From the NCBI GenBank assembly GCA_003864495.1, contig ML133366.1, positions 1,340,871 through 1,404,870 on the forward strand: 64,000 nucleotides of DNA, in the 5' to 3' direction. The notes below the pieces were generated by a model. The model saw nothing but the letters and a program-made list of their open reading frames with translations. It was not told where the DNA came from and ran no database searches. Every line of letters begins with the position of its first letter. The first letter of the stretch is position 1. This stretch comes from Nemopilema nomurai. Its lineage: Eukaryota > Cnidaria > Scyphozoa > Rhizostomeae > Rhizostomatidae. This document shows, piece after piece, positions 30,545 through 40,069 of the stretch. A program made the translations under genes and the position numbers.

Positions 30545-32362
30545 ATGGAAAAAATGAAGAGAAAGGGAAAGAAGAAACCAAACTCTACAGACATAAAGGT
30601 AAAAAACTTCAAAGGTGGGCTGTCAGTATACCTGCCAAATAGAGAGGAAATGGAATATTGGCTGAACGCGTTTGATAAACGATACTACGATCATTTAGGC
30701 CAAGATCCCGATTATGAGAACCTACTTGTACAATGGGAGGCTGAAAATGGCAATGCTCCAGTACTGACAAATGAAGGCAAATTAGATCCAGAAGAAAACA
30801 AGCAGCTTACTATGTCAATCTATTTTAAAGTATGTGGTAACAGCTACAGAAAAATTCTTTCAGCAATCTTCTACCTACAAGGGAGAAAGCATTGTGTTAT
30901 GATGGGAGGAACAGCAGCCCAATGCTGGTTTGAAGAAGAAATGCCAACGATCAAATATCTGGCAGACTTAAATAAGAAGGGTTTAACCCCTATTAAGGTC
31001 CTAAAAAAATCAAAGGGGGAACATTTCCCAGAGAAACTTGTGTCTGATCCAGGATGTAAAGCAAAACTAATCAAAATAGAGCTGTTGGATGATGAATCAG
31101 ACGGCATCGGTCAAAAAAGTCTCAAAGCAGGCACAGAAGACTCAGGAGACCCAGAAAACTCAGATGTAACACCAGACTCTGGAGAAGAACTATTAGAGGA
31201 CTCTGAAGATGAAGAAACTGAGACAAGTGGTGACGAAGGGGGGGCAGAACATACTCAAACTGAAAAGGTAGTAGCAGGTGCCACAATAATGATAGAAGAA
31301 GAAAAAGAGGAGGAAAAAGGGAAAGGATATGGAAAAACAGTGCCTCCACCCCAGAGAAGCCATAAAGGAAGTGTTAAAAAAAGAGGTAGAAAAGAGAATG
31401 AACATAATGAAAAGAATGAAGAAAAGAAAACGGGAAAACAAGAAGCAAAGGCCCCCAGCTCTGATATAGCAAAGGAACGGGATGCACTCAAGAGAAGGGT
31501 TTTGCAATTAGAGCGAAAAGTGGAAAGGCTAGAATATGAAACACGTAGCCTAGCAGATGAAAAGGAAATGCTAAAAAGGGCATACAAAAGTGAAAAGAGA
31601 GAAAGAGAATATTTGGAAGAGATACTAGACAAACTTGATGAGGAAAAGGATGCCAAGGAAGCAGAGAGAAAAAGCAAGGAAAGGAAGCAACAAAAACAAG
31701 AAAAGGAGGCCGAGAAACCCTGGAGTCAAATGAGCCAATATGATATGCAACTCCAAACAGAGAAAGAGACCATCAGGGAATTAGAGAAAAAAGCAGAGTT
31801 AGCAAAATTGAGAGAATACAAGGAACACCTGAAAGCAAAGATAATAACTCAACCCCAAGATCAACAAATACGAATGACACAGTACCAGCAACAGACCAAT
31901 AACCAGCCCAACCAATTCTATCAATATCAACCTATACAAACCCTTCTTCCAGAGAGCCAAAATACCCCCAATAAGGTGCAAAATTTTGGGAAAAGGGAAT
32001 GTAGATATGAAAAGCAACAGAAAGGCAGCTGTAGGTGGGGAAATGATTGTAAATTCTCCCACAACATAGGCGGGCTTGGTGGTAATGCTGATGAAAAGGA
32101 TAGATGGAGGGCATCAGGATTATGCTTTGCACACATGACAGGAGTCTGCATAAGAACTGACTGCAGATTTTTACACCCAGAGAAACAAAGATACAAAGAG
32201 ACAGGATATCTACAGCAAACAGATGTAACAAACCTGATCGAACAATGCATAAAAGACTCAATGGATAGTATTAAAAAAGAAATTGTTAGAGACATACAAT
32301 ACCATCAGCAGCAACAAGTCCCTCAGCACCCTCGGGTATCATGGGACCCTACCCTTGTGTAA
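30545..32362 (+). CDS. LINE ORF1: coiled-coil protein with two CCCH zinc fingers
   Basis: 605 residues. The N-terminal 130 residues form an uncharacterised globular region (EYWLNAFDKRYYDHLGQ; KHCVMMGGTAAQCWF). Residues 190-300 are acidic and low-complexity. Residues about 310-430 are a long Lys/Glu-rich coiled coil. Two CCCH fingers follow: C486-x9-C-x5-C-x3-H (KFSH) and C527-x7-C-x4-C-x3-H (RFLH). The last part is Gln-rich. CCCH fingers usually bind RNA, so this ORF1 probably packages the LINE RNA, a job done in other LINEs by RRM, CCHC or PHD modules. It ends 22 bases inside ORF2 in another frame, suggesting translation by termination-reinitiation. Confidence 0.85.
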   Translation: MEKMKRKGKKKPNSTDIKVKNFKGGLSVYLPNREEMEYWLNAFDKRYYDHLGQDPDYENLLVQWEAENGNAPVLTNEGKLDPEENKQLTMSIYFKVCGNSYRKILSAIFYLQGRKHCVMMGGTAAQCWFEEEMPTIKYLADLNKKGLTPIKVLKKSKGEHFPEKLVSDPGCKAKLIKIELLDDESDGIGQKSLKAGTEDSGDPENSDVTPDSGEELLEDSEDEETETSGDEGGAEHTQTEKVVAGATIMIEEEKEEEKGKGYGKTVPPPQRSHKGSVKKRGRKENEHNEKNEEKKTGKQEAKAPSSDIAKERDALKRRVLQLERKVERLEYETRSLADEKEMLKRAYKSEKREREYLEEILDKLDEEKDAKEAERKSKERKQQKQEKEAEKPWSQMSQYDMQLQTEKETIRELEKKAELAKLREYKEHLKAKIITQPQDQQIRMTQYQQQTNNQPNQFYQYQPIQTLLPESQNTPNKVQNFGKRECRYEKQQKGSCRWGNDCKFSHNIGGLGGNADEKDRWRASGLCFAHMTGVCIRTDCRFLHPEKQRYKETGYLQQTDVTNLIEQCIKDSMDSIKKEIVRDIQYHQQQQVPQHPRVSWDPTLV

Positions 32363-35130
32363 AGAGAAACAAGTGGAAAAAAGCTCTCATTAAAGAAAAA
32401 ACAAGAAGGTATGATAAACAAAAGATAAAAATTCTGTATTCAAATGCTAATGGTCTAAAATCTAAAATAGACAGCTTATGTTCAATAATTGAGGATTTAG
32501 ATCCTACAATAATTTGTATAACAGAACCTAAGTTTAAAACCTATGAGGGTCCTCTCAGTCTAAAAGGATACTGTGATCCTATAGAATTAAGAAGGGAAAA
32601 AAAAGAAGGTGGTGGCATATGGATGATATATAAAAATTCACTAAAAGATAAAGTAACAGTCTTAGAGGTAGGAGATGATGATAATGAACAGGTCTGGACT
32701 AACATCAGTCTTGGATGTAGGGAAATAATATTGGGAGTGGTGTATGGTAAACAGGAATCTAGGACAAAAATAAAAAGTAACTTTACTTTCTTTGATTATT
32801 ATTATGCTGTAAAAGCTAAAATTGAAGACAAAGCATTGATAATACTAGGGGATTTAAATGTAAAAGTAGGAGATAACATAAAAGGGAACCATCCTAAAAT
32901 AACTACAGGAGGAAAAAGTCTAATGAAAATAGTAAAGAAAAGAAAATTAAACATATTGAACAACAGTGATAAATGCCAAGGGCTTTGGACAAGGGTATCA
33001 ACTACTGACAAGTGTAATGTTAATAAGAAGACGATACTTGATTATGCATTGGTTAATCAAAAAGGCTTTGATAAATTTGATAGAATGATTATTGATGAAG
33101 AAAGGAGATATGTTCTAGAAAGAGTGGGGAAATATAGTGTGAAAGAATCCGATCATGATACAATGGTGCTTGACTTTAACTTCAGGAAAAAGGATGTCTA
33201 TAGCCAAAATCCTAAAAAGGAACAAGGGCACTGGGTCTTATCAAGTGACTCACTTAAGGAATTTGATAGACAAGTGAAAATTAACAAAATAGAAAATGTT
33301 TGGGATCAAAACAAACCAGTAAATGTCCTATATAAAGAGTGGAAAAGGAAAATATATGAAATTATGGCAAAATGCTTTAAGAAAAGGTACAACAGAAATA
33401 AGCACCATGCTGCAATGAGGGCATGTAGGGAACTGATAAAGAAGAAAAGAGAGTTAAAACAGAAACTAAGTGAAGCTATCAAAAAAGAGGACAATTTGAG
33501 GGAAAGTGTTTTGAAGATAAGAATCAAACACTTGAACAACCAACTAGTGAGGACAGAGAATGAGAGTAAAGATATTAGGATGAAAGCAAACATTGAAAAG
33601 TTAAGTAGGGCTGCTGTGCAAAGCTCAGAATTTTATAAGATAAGGGCCAAAATCTTAGAAAGAAAAGCAGACTGCCCAACTGCTGTAATCAATGAGCAAG
33701 GAAAGGAATTAGTTGAACAAAATGAAATCCTTGAGGAGCATGAAACCTACTTTGAGAAATTACTCACCAATAGAGAGCCAGATGAAAAATATAAAAATCA
33801 TGTAAGATCAGTTGATAAGCTATTTGCCAAAGTAATACAATCCCAGAAGGGACAAAAGAAGAGATATGATGCCCCTTTTGAAATATGGGAACTGGAAAAA
33901 GTACTTAAAAGCCTGAAAATAAAGAAATCCCCAGGGGTTGACTCCATAAGTAATGAAATTTATACAAGTTCAGGCTATGAGTTTAAAAACTCTGTGTTGA
34001 AAGCAATTAACAAGGTTTTCACCACTGGTCAGCCCCCAAAGGATTGGAAGAAAATAATTGTTAGAACAATTTATAAGAAAAAAGGGAATAGAAAGGCAAT
34101 AAAAAACTGGAGAGGTATATTTCTAACAGTAAGCATAAGTAAGATCTACGAAAAATTAATGCTTAATAGACAGATCAATGTTATTGAGAAAGGGTTTTCA
34201 GAGGCAGCCGCAGGAGGAAGAAAGGGTAGGTCAACATTAGATCATTTGTTAATTTGGCAAGCAATAAACGATTATTACAAGTATCTAAAATGCTCAGTGA
34301 AGTTTGTGTACCTGGACCTAGAGAAGGCTTTTGATAAGCTGTGGCTAAAGTCTTGCATCATAGATATGTTTAGAAGTGGGGTGAAAGGAAACTTTCTTAA
34401 TAATGTCTACGAATTAAACAATGAAGGATACATTCAAATCCACACACCTAGTGGAATTACAAGACAGGTTAGAATTAAAGAAAATTTAAAACAAGGAACT
34501 ATCTTGGCAGCCCCCATCTGTGCTAATCATATTGATAAAGGTATGCAAATAGTAAAAAGAGAAAACCTAGGAATTAACTTTGGGAACATTTTGATACCTC
34601 CACTACTTTACCAGGATGATATATTAATTGCTTCCATATCTCACAAGAAAATGCAGGAAATGATTACTATTGCTGAAGAGTTTCAAAAGAAAAACCTTCT
34701 GAATTTCAACTTGGATAAAAGTGAACAAATGATCATGCAATATAGCAAAAGTAAAAAATTCCAAAAAGAAACTTTAATTTTAAATGGCCAAGTTATTAAA
34801 GAAGTAGAGTCATATAAATATCTAGGGGACTTGAAAAATAACAAAGGAACCTTGGATTTGTGCATCAGTAAACGAATCAACACTGCCTTGGGAGTTATTA
34901 AAGAAATAAAATTCCTTATTAAACAGGAGGCACTCAAGAAACAAAGTTTTGCAATCAGTATCAAACTGATTGAAGCAATTTTGATGCCAAAAGTTCTGTA
35001 CGCATGTGAAACATGGACTAACGTAACTAATAAGCAATTTAAAAACTTAGAAAAATTGCAAAAAGATGCAGTAACAATAATTAACTCTCTACCCCAATCA
35101 ATGTCATATGATGGAATAGTCCTTGAATGA
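32341..35130 (+). CDS. LINE ORF2: endonuclease and reverse transcriptase (929 codons)
   Basis: The ATG at 32341 overlaps the end of ORF1. The endonuclease (about residues 30-280) shows ILYSNANGLKSKID, ITEPKF, IILGDLNVKVGD and ESDHDTMVLDF. A Lys-rich linker follows. The reverse transcriptase includes SPGVDSISNEIY, NWRGIFLTVSISKIYEK, YLDLEKAFDKLW, LKQGTILAAPICANH and the catalytic box YQDD at residues 757-760. The frame ends at a TGA (35128-35130), but the same frame is open after it for some 25 codons, and one frame over the protein continues to 35714. It makes the target nick and copies the RNA into DNA. Confidence 0.9.
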   Translation: MGPYPCVKRNKWKKALIKEKTRRYDKQKIKILYSNANGLKSKIDSLCSIIEDLDPTIICITEPKFKTYEGPLSLKGYCDPIELRREKKEGGGIWMIYKNSLKDKVTVLEVGDDDNEQVWTNISLGCREIILGVVYGKQESRTKIKSNFTFFDYYYAVKAKIEDKALIILGDLNVKVGDNIKGNHPKITTGGKSLMKIVKKRKLNILNNSDKCQGLWTRVSTTDKCNVNKKTILDYALVNQKGFDKFDRMIIDEERRYVLERVGKYSVKESDHDTMVLDFNFRKKDVYSQNPKKEQGHWVLSSDSLKEFDRQVKINKIENVWDQNKPVNVLYKEWKRKIYEIMAKCFKKRYNRNKHHAAMRACRELIKKKRELKQKLSEAIKKEDNLRESVLKIRIKHLNNQLVRTENESKDIRMKANIEKLSRAAVQSSEFYKIRAKILERKADCPTAVINEQGKELVEQNEILEEHETYFEKLLTNREPDEKYKNHVRSVDKLFAKVIQSQKGQKKRYDAPFEIWELEKVLKSLKIKKSPGVDSISNEIYTSSGYEFKNSVLKAINKVFTTGQPPKDWKKIIVRTIYKKKGNRKAIKNWRGIFLTVSISKIYEKLMLNRQINVIEKGFSEAAAGGRKGRSTLDHLLIWQAINDYYKYLKCSVKFVYLDLEKAFDKLWLKSCIIDMFRSGVKGNFLNNVYELNNEGYIQIHTPSGITRQVRIKENLKQGTILAAPICANHIDKGMQIVKRENLGINFGNILIPPLLYQDDILIASISHKKMQEMITIAEEFQKKNLLNFNLDKSEQMIMQYSKSKKFQKETLILNGQVIKEVESYKYLGDLKNNKGTLDLCISKRINTALGVIKEIKFLIKQEALKKQSFAISIKLIEAILMPKVLYACETWTNVTNKQFKNLEKLQKDAVTIINSLPQSMSYDGIVLE

Positions 35131-35714
35131 GGCCTGATGCCTATGGAATTTAGAATAAAAGAGAAAAGATTAATATACTTCCATAAGGTATTAAACATGA
35201 CGATTGTAGATTGACCAAGATAGTTTATGAAGAGCAAAAACGTTTAAATTTCCCAAACTGTTGGTATAAAGAAGTGATTAGTGACATAAAACTGATTGAT
35301 ATTAACCTCAAAGAAAATCAGATCAAAAATTTAACCAAAGAACAGTGGAAAAAAGTTGTTAGAGAAAAAATGATCATAATCATAGAGAATAACATTAGAA
35401 ATAATAGTAAGACTAAACTTAGATTTATCAAGGGTAGTAAATTTGAAATGAAAGAGTATCTGGGGTGTGAAGACGCGTCATCCCTGCTGAAATTAAAACT
35501 AAACATGGTTGACTTAAGAGCGAACTACAAAGGAAAGTACTCTGATTCTCTTTGCAGAAGATGTGGGGCCCATGAGGAATATATTGAACATTTATGGGAT
35601 TGCCCAAGTTTTTATCAAAAACCCAAGATGGAAAAAACATGTTTAGCTACAAATAATTCAAAAATTCTTAACAGTATCAACAACACCCTTCAAAAATTTC
35701 TTACCAATGGATGA
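35131..35714 (+). pseudogene. LINE ORF2 C-terminus, separated by a stop and a frameshift
   Basis: The frame before the TGA continues as GLMPMEFRIKEKRLIYFHKV. A frameshift near 35200 leads into LTKIVYEEQKRLNFPNCWYK and the C-terminal zinc-binding module CRRCGAHEEYIEHLWDCP (35552-35606), a CCHC pattern found at this place in many LINEs. The stop is at 35712-35714. Only these two lesions were seen in ORF2. Confidence 0.8.
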
Positions 35715-35803
35715 AATAGAAATAAAAAGATTGGCTAAAATTATAGCACCAGCTTGTGATACCCAGTAGTTGGGTAACTGCTCCGAAATGGAGACATAGC
35801 TTC

Positions 35804-35820
35804 AATTATTATTATTATTT
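35804..35820 (+). repeat. ATT-type tail of the LINE
   Basis: Four or five ATT units end the LINE just before the right copy of its aatcc duplication (35823-35827). Confidence 0.75.
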
Positions 35821-35827
35821 ATAATCC

Positions 35828-36509
35828 TTTTTTTCCCAAAAATTGTAACCTACCCAGCCATTATACGCAAAGCTACATTTCAGAAAATTGTTGAAAAGCT
35901 TAATTCCTTAAAGTCTTCCTTTTACGAAAAACGATATTCTTGTTTTGGTTCAAAATAAGCGGAGGTTCAGAAAGGGCCTAGGCATCCTCTGTTGTAGAGC
36001 AAGGGTGGCAACAGGCGATTTTGAAGAGGGGTTTTTTTTAGAAATAACAGTTTTATCAGCATTTGGTTGGATGATTTGTTTGTACAAAATATCTGAGATC
36101 ATATTTATCGAAATGTGCTTCTGTGGGAAAACAAGAAATTTTCATAGCGAGCAGATTTGGGGAGAATCAAGAATTTGCGTAGGCAACTTTAGAGGTAGGG
36201 TGGTGGCGGGAAATAGGTGTCGCTTTACTGCACATATTTTACAATCGGTATAAATGTTTGCTTAGGGCCCCTAGATTTCTACGAGAAAATTATTTACGAA
36301 TCTAAGTTAGAAAGATCTTCTTTGTAAAATGAAGTAAATTTTTTTCCCGAGCAAAAATTGGGGGGGGGGGGGTAGGTTTTTCTCCACAGCAACTGTGTTT
36401 TGGTTTGAAACATTGAAAAATCAAGCTCGAAATGGAGGCAGGTGATTGGCTAATGACATTTTGTAAACAAACTCGCTGATTGGTCTAGAACAAAATGTGC
36501 CCTTGTTGG
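35828..36509 (-). repeat. Right terminal inverted repeat arm, outer part (682 bp)
   Basis: Reverse complement of about 26857-26180. It contains the G-run (36359-36371), longer than the C-run of the left arm. It ends at TTGTTGG followed by the tatta duplication (36510-36514). Confidence 0.88.
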
Positions 36510-36764
36510 TATTAGCTAACAAGATAGGTTTAGGTTCACCAAGTTGGTGTGGTAAATTATACATTGGTGGGTTACTGATACTGACGCCATGAAGAGTTTG
36601 CTCAAAACTACAGCCAACAAAAACAAGAAAGTTGGATACCTATTTTGAAAAGATAAATAGCACTACTCAAATGATATATTACTGTTAATGTTATCATTCT
36701 GCTTCGGAGTATACCTTTGCATATACCTGTTTCCAACTTTGCATGCAAACGAACATGATGCTCA

Positions 36765-37013
36765 TCATTCGTTGTAATTTTTTCCGAGACTTTTACTTTT
36801 GACTCTAACGTATTCACGGCAAGACAATTCCTCATCTATATTTATCTTTGAAAATGTTCTTTCGACTGCTGCCGTACTTTGTGGTAGTGCAGTTACGTTA
36901 AGCATGACTAGTGCCAGACTTTCATGTTCTTTGAGCTGTTTCATAGCTTTCCAAAAATCGTTTAGATTGACGCATGTGACGAATAAAGATGAATCATATG
37001 GCAGCTACACTTA
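36765..37013 (-). pseudogene. hAT transposase C-terminal dimerisation domain remnant
   Basis: The minus strand reads DFWKAMKQLKEHESLAL, then VTALPQSTAAVERTFSKINI, then a stop at 36765. The pattern 'ALP.S.A.VER.FS..N' is the hallmark of the hAT C-terminal dimerisation domain. Only about 80 codons are left. The rest of the transposase is not visible upstream. Confidence 0.65.
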
Positions 37014-37107
37014 AATGTGCTAACATCTCGTGAATCTCTCTTCAGCAAGGTTGATGCACTCTGTTTTTGACCAAACATTACATTACACATGTCAGAAGCA
37101 AAAGCAA

Positions 37108-37842
37108 TAATGTTCTCCAAAGGAATCTTCTACTCGTTAAAGAATTCTTGACGCTGTATCAAGCAGTACATGAAGGATAAGCCAGATCCATTGGGATTCA
37201 AAATGTGGAAGGTGGTGGATACTGTTGCCTCTTACCTGTGTGCATTTGCATTTTGACACAGGTAAAAGTAGTGAGAGAGAAACAGGCCTTGCTGAAACTG
37301 GTTGAAAACCTGCAACCTGGTCAACCTTGGTAGCTTTTTGATAACTTGTTCACCTCAGTTTCTCTCATGGACACATTGTACAAAAGGGGAATTTATGCCA
37401 CTGGAACTATTAGGCATAATAGAAAAAGTTTACCTCATGAAGTCAGGGAAGCTAAGTTGGAACAAGGGGAGTTGACACCAATGACCAAATGCTGGCATAT
37501 TATGATATTAGTAGAAAGAGTTACAGGAGGTGGGTTCCAATTTTATTTTGTCTACTGAAGCTGACAATTGTGAATGCTTAGAGACTTGAACACTTTCAGG
37601 CAGATGCAAATATACGGGGACAGAAAACATTCAGAATAGAGCTGTTCAAAGACCTTACTGGTTCTTTTTCATCAAGAAAGAAGGATGCAAGGCAATTTTC
37701 TAATGCTTCTGCGAGGTTTGATGGCATATGACATTTGATAGTAAGACACACAAAGAGAGGATTTTGTGCAAATGACCGTAAAAGCAAAGTTGGGACAAAA
37801 TGTGTAAAATGCGATATTTATCTATGTGTCGATTGCTTCTAA
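37108..37842 (+). pseudogene. piggyBac-type transposase remnant
   Basis: Pieces in changing frames: CIKQYMKDKPDPLGFKMWKV (37153 on), then VENLQPGQPW, FDNLFTSVSLMDTLYKRGIY (37337 on) and GTIRHNRKSLPHEV. The Asp of FDNLFTS corresponds to the second catalytic Asp of the DDD triad. The end (37754-37842) is the C-terminal cysteine-rich zinc domain: FCANDRKSKVGTKC, VKCDIYLCVDC, stop. Several stops and frameshifts lie between. It is on the opposite strand to the hAT scrap that abuts it. Confidence 0.7.
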
Positions 37843-38326
37843 TAATTACCACCATAAAAATTAAAAAATTGAAGGGAGGATTAAAAACTGTGTTTTATAT
37901 ACCTTGCTTTATGTTGTTTTATGATTGTATCATTAAAAAATGGAGAAAATAGCTAAGAACTATCAGTTCTATGAAAAAATATTCTGCTTGGACATTAATG
38001 TCCAAATGAAGACGAAAGGGCTTACTATATTTGCTTTATGATTGATCGTCCTCTGCAACTTGAGGCTCACTGTTCGTTTTATTTGCCTTGAGATCGAAGG
38101 CTAGGCGGCACCAGAACTCAACTACTTACGGATTTGAGCGTGTTATCAAACCACAAAAAGCAAAAGAATCACGATCTGACTCTTTGATCTCTATTTGCAA
38201 AAGCAACTTCTCATTCTTCATCGCCTTCTCTGTTCTGACGAAATTCGTGGGTCAGTTGAAGATAGAGCTGCAACAATTGTATGGTATGAAGACGATCATC
38301 CCCCATTTCGGAAGGTAGCGTAATTA

Positions 38327-39562
38327 CAATTATTTTTTTTTTATTTTTTATATAAGGCTTGTAGGCCGAAATGGCCCATCGCCAACACAATTACCATACA
38401 TACAAGATGACATAATTACAAATTAATAATAAAACTCAGAACATAAGTACAGCTTAACAATAAATCTCAGAAAACAGCCAACAGAATTACTATACTTACA
38501 AGTTAACATAATTACAAATTAACAATAAATCTCAGAAAACAGCAAACAGCTAATACAAAGATAAACAGATAAAAAAAATGATGACGAGCTGGAAAGTTTA
38601 CGTTACGAGGATATGCACGTAGAGGACTTCCCAAAAGATTCCCGTGACTCAAAAGCCAGCGATATAAAATTGGCTATCGATATCAGACAATCCGTATCTT
38701 CTTGACTCATCAACCAAATAAACTTATCACAAAGGTCAAGGGATGATATTCTGGGAAATTTTGAATAAATCATAGATAACATAGAATTCCTAGCAGTCTC
38801 GTAAAGGGGACAAACTAATAAAAAATGAATTTCGTCCTCCACAGCAGTTTTATTAAAAGATTGACAATACGGACATTTTCTATCAATCCTAGGAATAGGA
38901 TTCTTCCCGTATCTACCTGTTTCAATCCTGAGGTTGTGGGCACTGAGACGTAGTTTTGCAAAGTTGGATCTTTTCTTTTTGCTAGGTATCAAGTCTAAGT
39001 AATGCTCAAACTTATAAACAGTTTTGAAAGATGCGTATGTACAAAGCTTTTTATTGAGAATAGCTTGTTCTTTTAAATTTTCCATAATTTTTGACCTAAA
39101 ATGGGAAGACACTTTTGATTTCACGATAGTGGAGTTATCGGTTGTATGTATTCTGTAAAGGGTCATCAGGGAACGGGCAATACTGACCCAATTAGAAACA
39201 CCAGAATCTGCATCATTAATTAACATTTGAAGAGCTCTGTATGCATATCTGGAGGAATCAAGATTTATTAAACGAATATAAAATTTTAAGATATTAATGT
39301 GTCTATGTTCAAGCAACGAACAACGTCCCAACTCCGCATAAACCCCAAGAGACGTTGTAGATCCTTTAACACCTAGGGTTGACTTGCAAGCCATAAGATG
39401 AATTTTTTCCAGGCATTCCCATGTACCAAATCCCCATACGTCAGTGGCATAATTACAAAGCAAGGACTTTGACGTTGGACTTGTAGCAGAGTCATGAAAA
39501 AAGATATATATTGAGTCGATCAATGAGTATGCACTCTTTGAGCAAATATACATGCTCAAATT
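38327..39562 (-). mobile_element. 5'-truncated LINE copy with a gtaatta duplication
   Basis: The ORF at 39559-38603 (318 codons) is the C-terminal end of a LINE polyprotein: a helical region after the RT followed by the zinc module CPYCQSFNKTAVEDEIHFLL and VCPLYE. A 3' untranslated region follows with ATGGGCCATTTCGGCCTACA and an A-rich tail (T-run from about 38331 on the + strand). The heptamer gtaatta occurs on both sides (38320-38326 and 39563-39569), a likely target duplication. The frame is open throughout, so the copy may be young. It lacks endonuclease and RT, as is usual for a dead-on-arrival copy. Confidence 0.75.
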
Positions 39563-39569
39563 GTAATTA

Positions 39570-40067
39570 GCTTACGTGATATGTCATGTAAAGGTGAATT
39601 TGGCGAAATGTTCAAAGATACCAAGTGGCGTAGCAAATCTCAAGCATCCCAAAGGAGAGGGTATTTTGCAGAGCCAGATGGTAAGTTCCGCACGCCACAA
39701 ACAAAGCAGTAAATAAGTGGATGTTTCCTAATCTGGATGTGAGGATAAACGACTGACAATGCTCTACGCGCTTTATTTATCTGCGAGTATCCAATGCCAG
39801 GATCGAAAAGTGATGTTAGGAAAACCAAAACTGACATTACAGAAGGCTCATTGGAATTATAATTCTGTTTAAGACAATATGTGGAGATAAGTTAAGACAA
39901 TATTGATGAATAGTTCTTTGTGTGTTCGGTTTACAAATTGCAAGCATAATGTTGATAGCTTCCTTCGAAAGTTCGACTGAACTTTTGGTTGATAATTTGC
40001 ATGCAACTAGTCTCATTTTCGGCAGAAGAGAATGAACTGCATCTGGTTTCCCTGGAAATCTGAGCAA
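39570..40067 (-). pseudogene. DIRS-type tyrosine recombinase, N-terminal part
   Basis: Two overlapping frames give LSKEAINIMLAICKPNTQRT, then IHQYCLNLS, then VFLTSLFDPGIGYSQINKAR, RALSVVYPH, IRKHPLIYCFV and ASAKYPLLWDA-like (SGSAKYPLLWDA). This is the SAM-like core-binding domain of DIRS recombinases, with 'GYS.IN.ARRALS', 'HPLI..F..G' and 'KY..LWD' in order. The catalytic R-H-R-Y half is not visible. The inserted LINE copy ends this region on its left. Same strand as the DIRS gag at 42430-43226 and in the expected order behind it. Confidence 0.6.
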
Positions 40068-40069
40068 AG

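Larger units (their letters stand above)
30321..35822 (+). mobile_element. Nearly complete LINE with CCCH-finger ORF1, inserted in the right arm
   Basis: A 5.5-kb non-LTR retrotransposon. It has a 5' leader of about 220 bp with a tandem 'ggattgtggcctaactaac' pair (about 30472-30515), ORF1 (30545-32362), ORF2 (32341-35714, two breaks) and an ATT-rich tail (35804-35820). Its edges are exact because the host arm is known from the left copy: aatcc occurs at 30316-30320 and again at 35823-35827. The state of the frames suggests a young insertion. I cannot name the clade. The RT box is YQDD instead of YADD. Confidence 0.9.
26180..36509. mobile_element. Large terminal-inverted-repeat element (about 4.8 kb without the LINE inside it)
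   Basis: Two inverted arms enclose an intron-bearing gene. The left arm is 26180-27049; the right arm is 30128-30320 plus 35828-36509, split by a LINE. Ends read CCAACAAGGGCAC inward on both sides. A 5-bp direct repeat, tatta, flanks the unit at 26175-26179 and 36510-36514, as expected for a target-site duplication. The arms are nearly identical by eye, with scattered single changes and a C/G run of different length (26324-26332 against 36359-36371). The internal gene (27678-29872) is described separately. I cannot place the unit in a known superfamily from the ends and a 5-bp duplication. It may carry a transposase-like gene or may have captured one. Confidence 0.85.

Noticed and set aside
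31193..31677. Long minus-strand open frames inside LINE ORF1
   Set aside because: They mirror the Lys/Glu-rich coiled coil of ORF1 and consist of Phe/Leu/Ser runs; no motif of their own.
34683..35237. 184-codon minus-strand frame over the LINE ORF2
   Set aside because: Antisense shadow of the reverse transcriptase C-terminus; no domain, and composition typical of antisense AT-rich DNA.
35945..36253. 102-codon frame in the right arm, mirrored by a 60-codon frame at 26613-26431
   Set aside because: Occurs because the arms are inverted copies; the two frames differ in length and have no recognised motif, so conservation here is that of the repeat.
36359..36371. G-run as an independent signal (G-quadruplex or other)
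   Set aside because: The same place in the left arm has a shorter C-run; homopolymer slippage explains the difference.
38088..38318. 76-codon plus-strand frame as the continuation of the DIRS recombinase
   Set aside because: It is on the wrong strand, and the minus strand here did not show the recombinase catalytic motifs.
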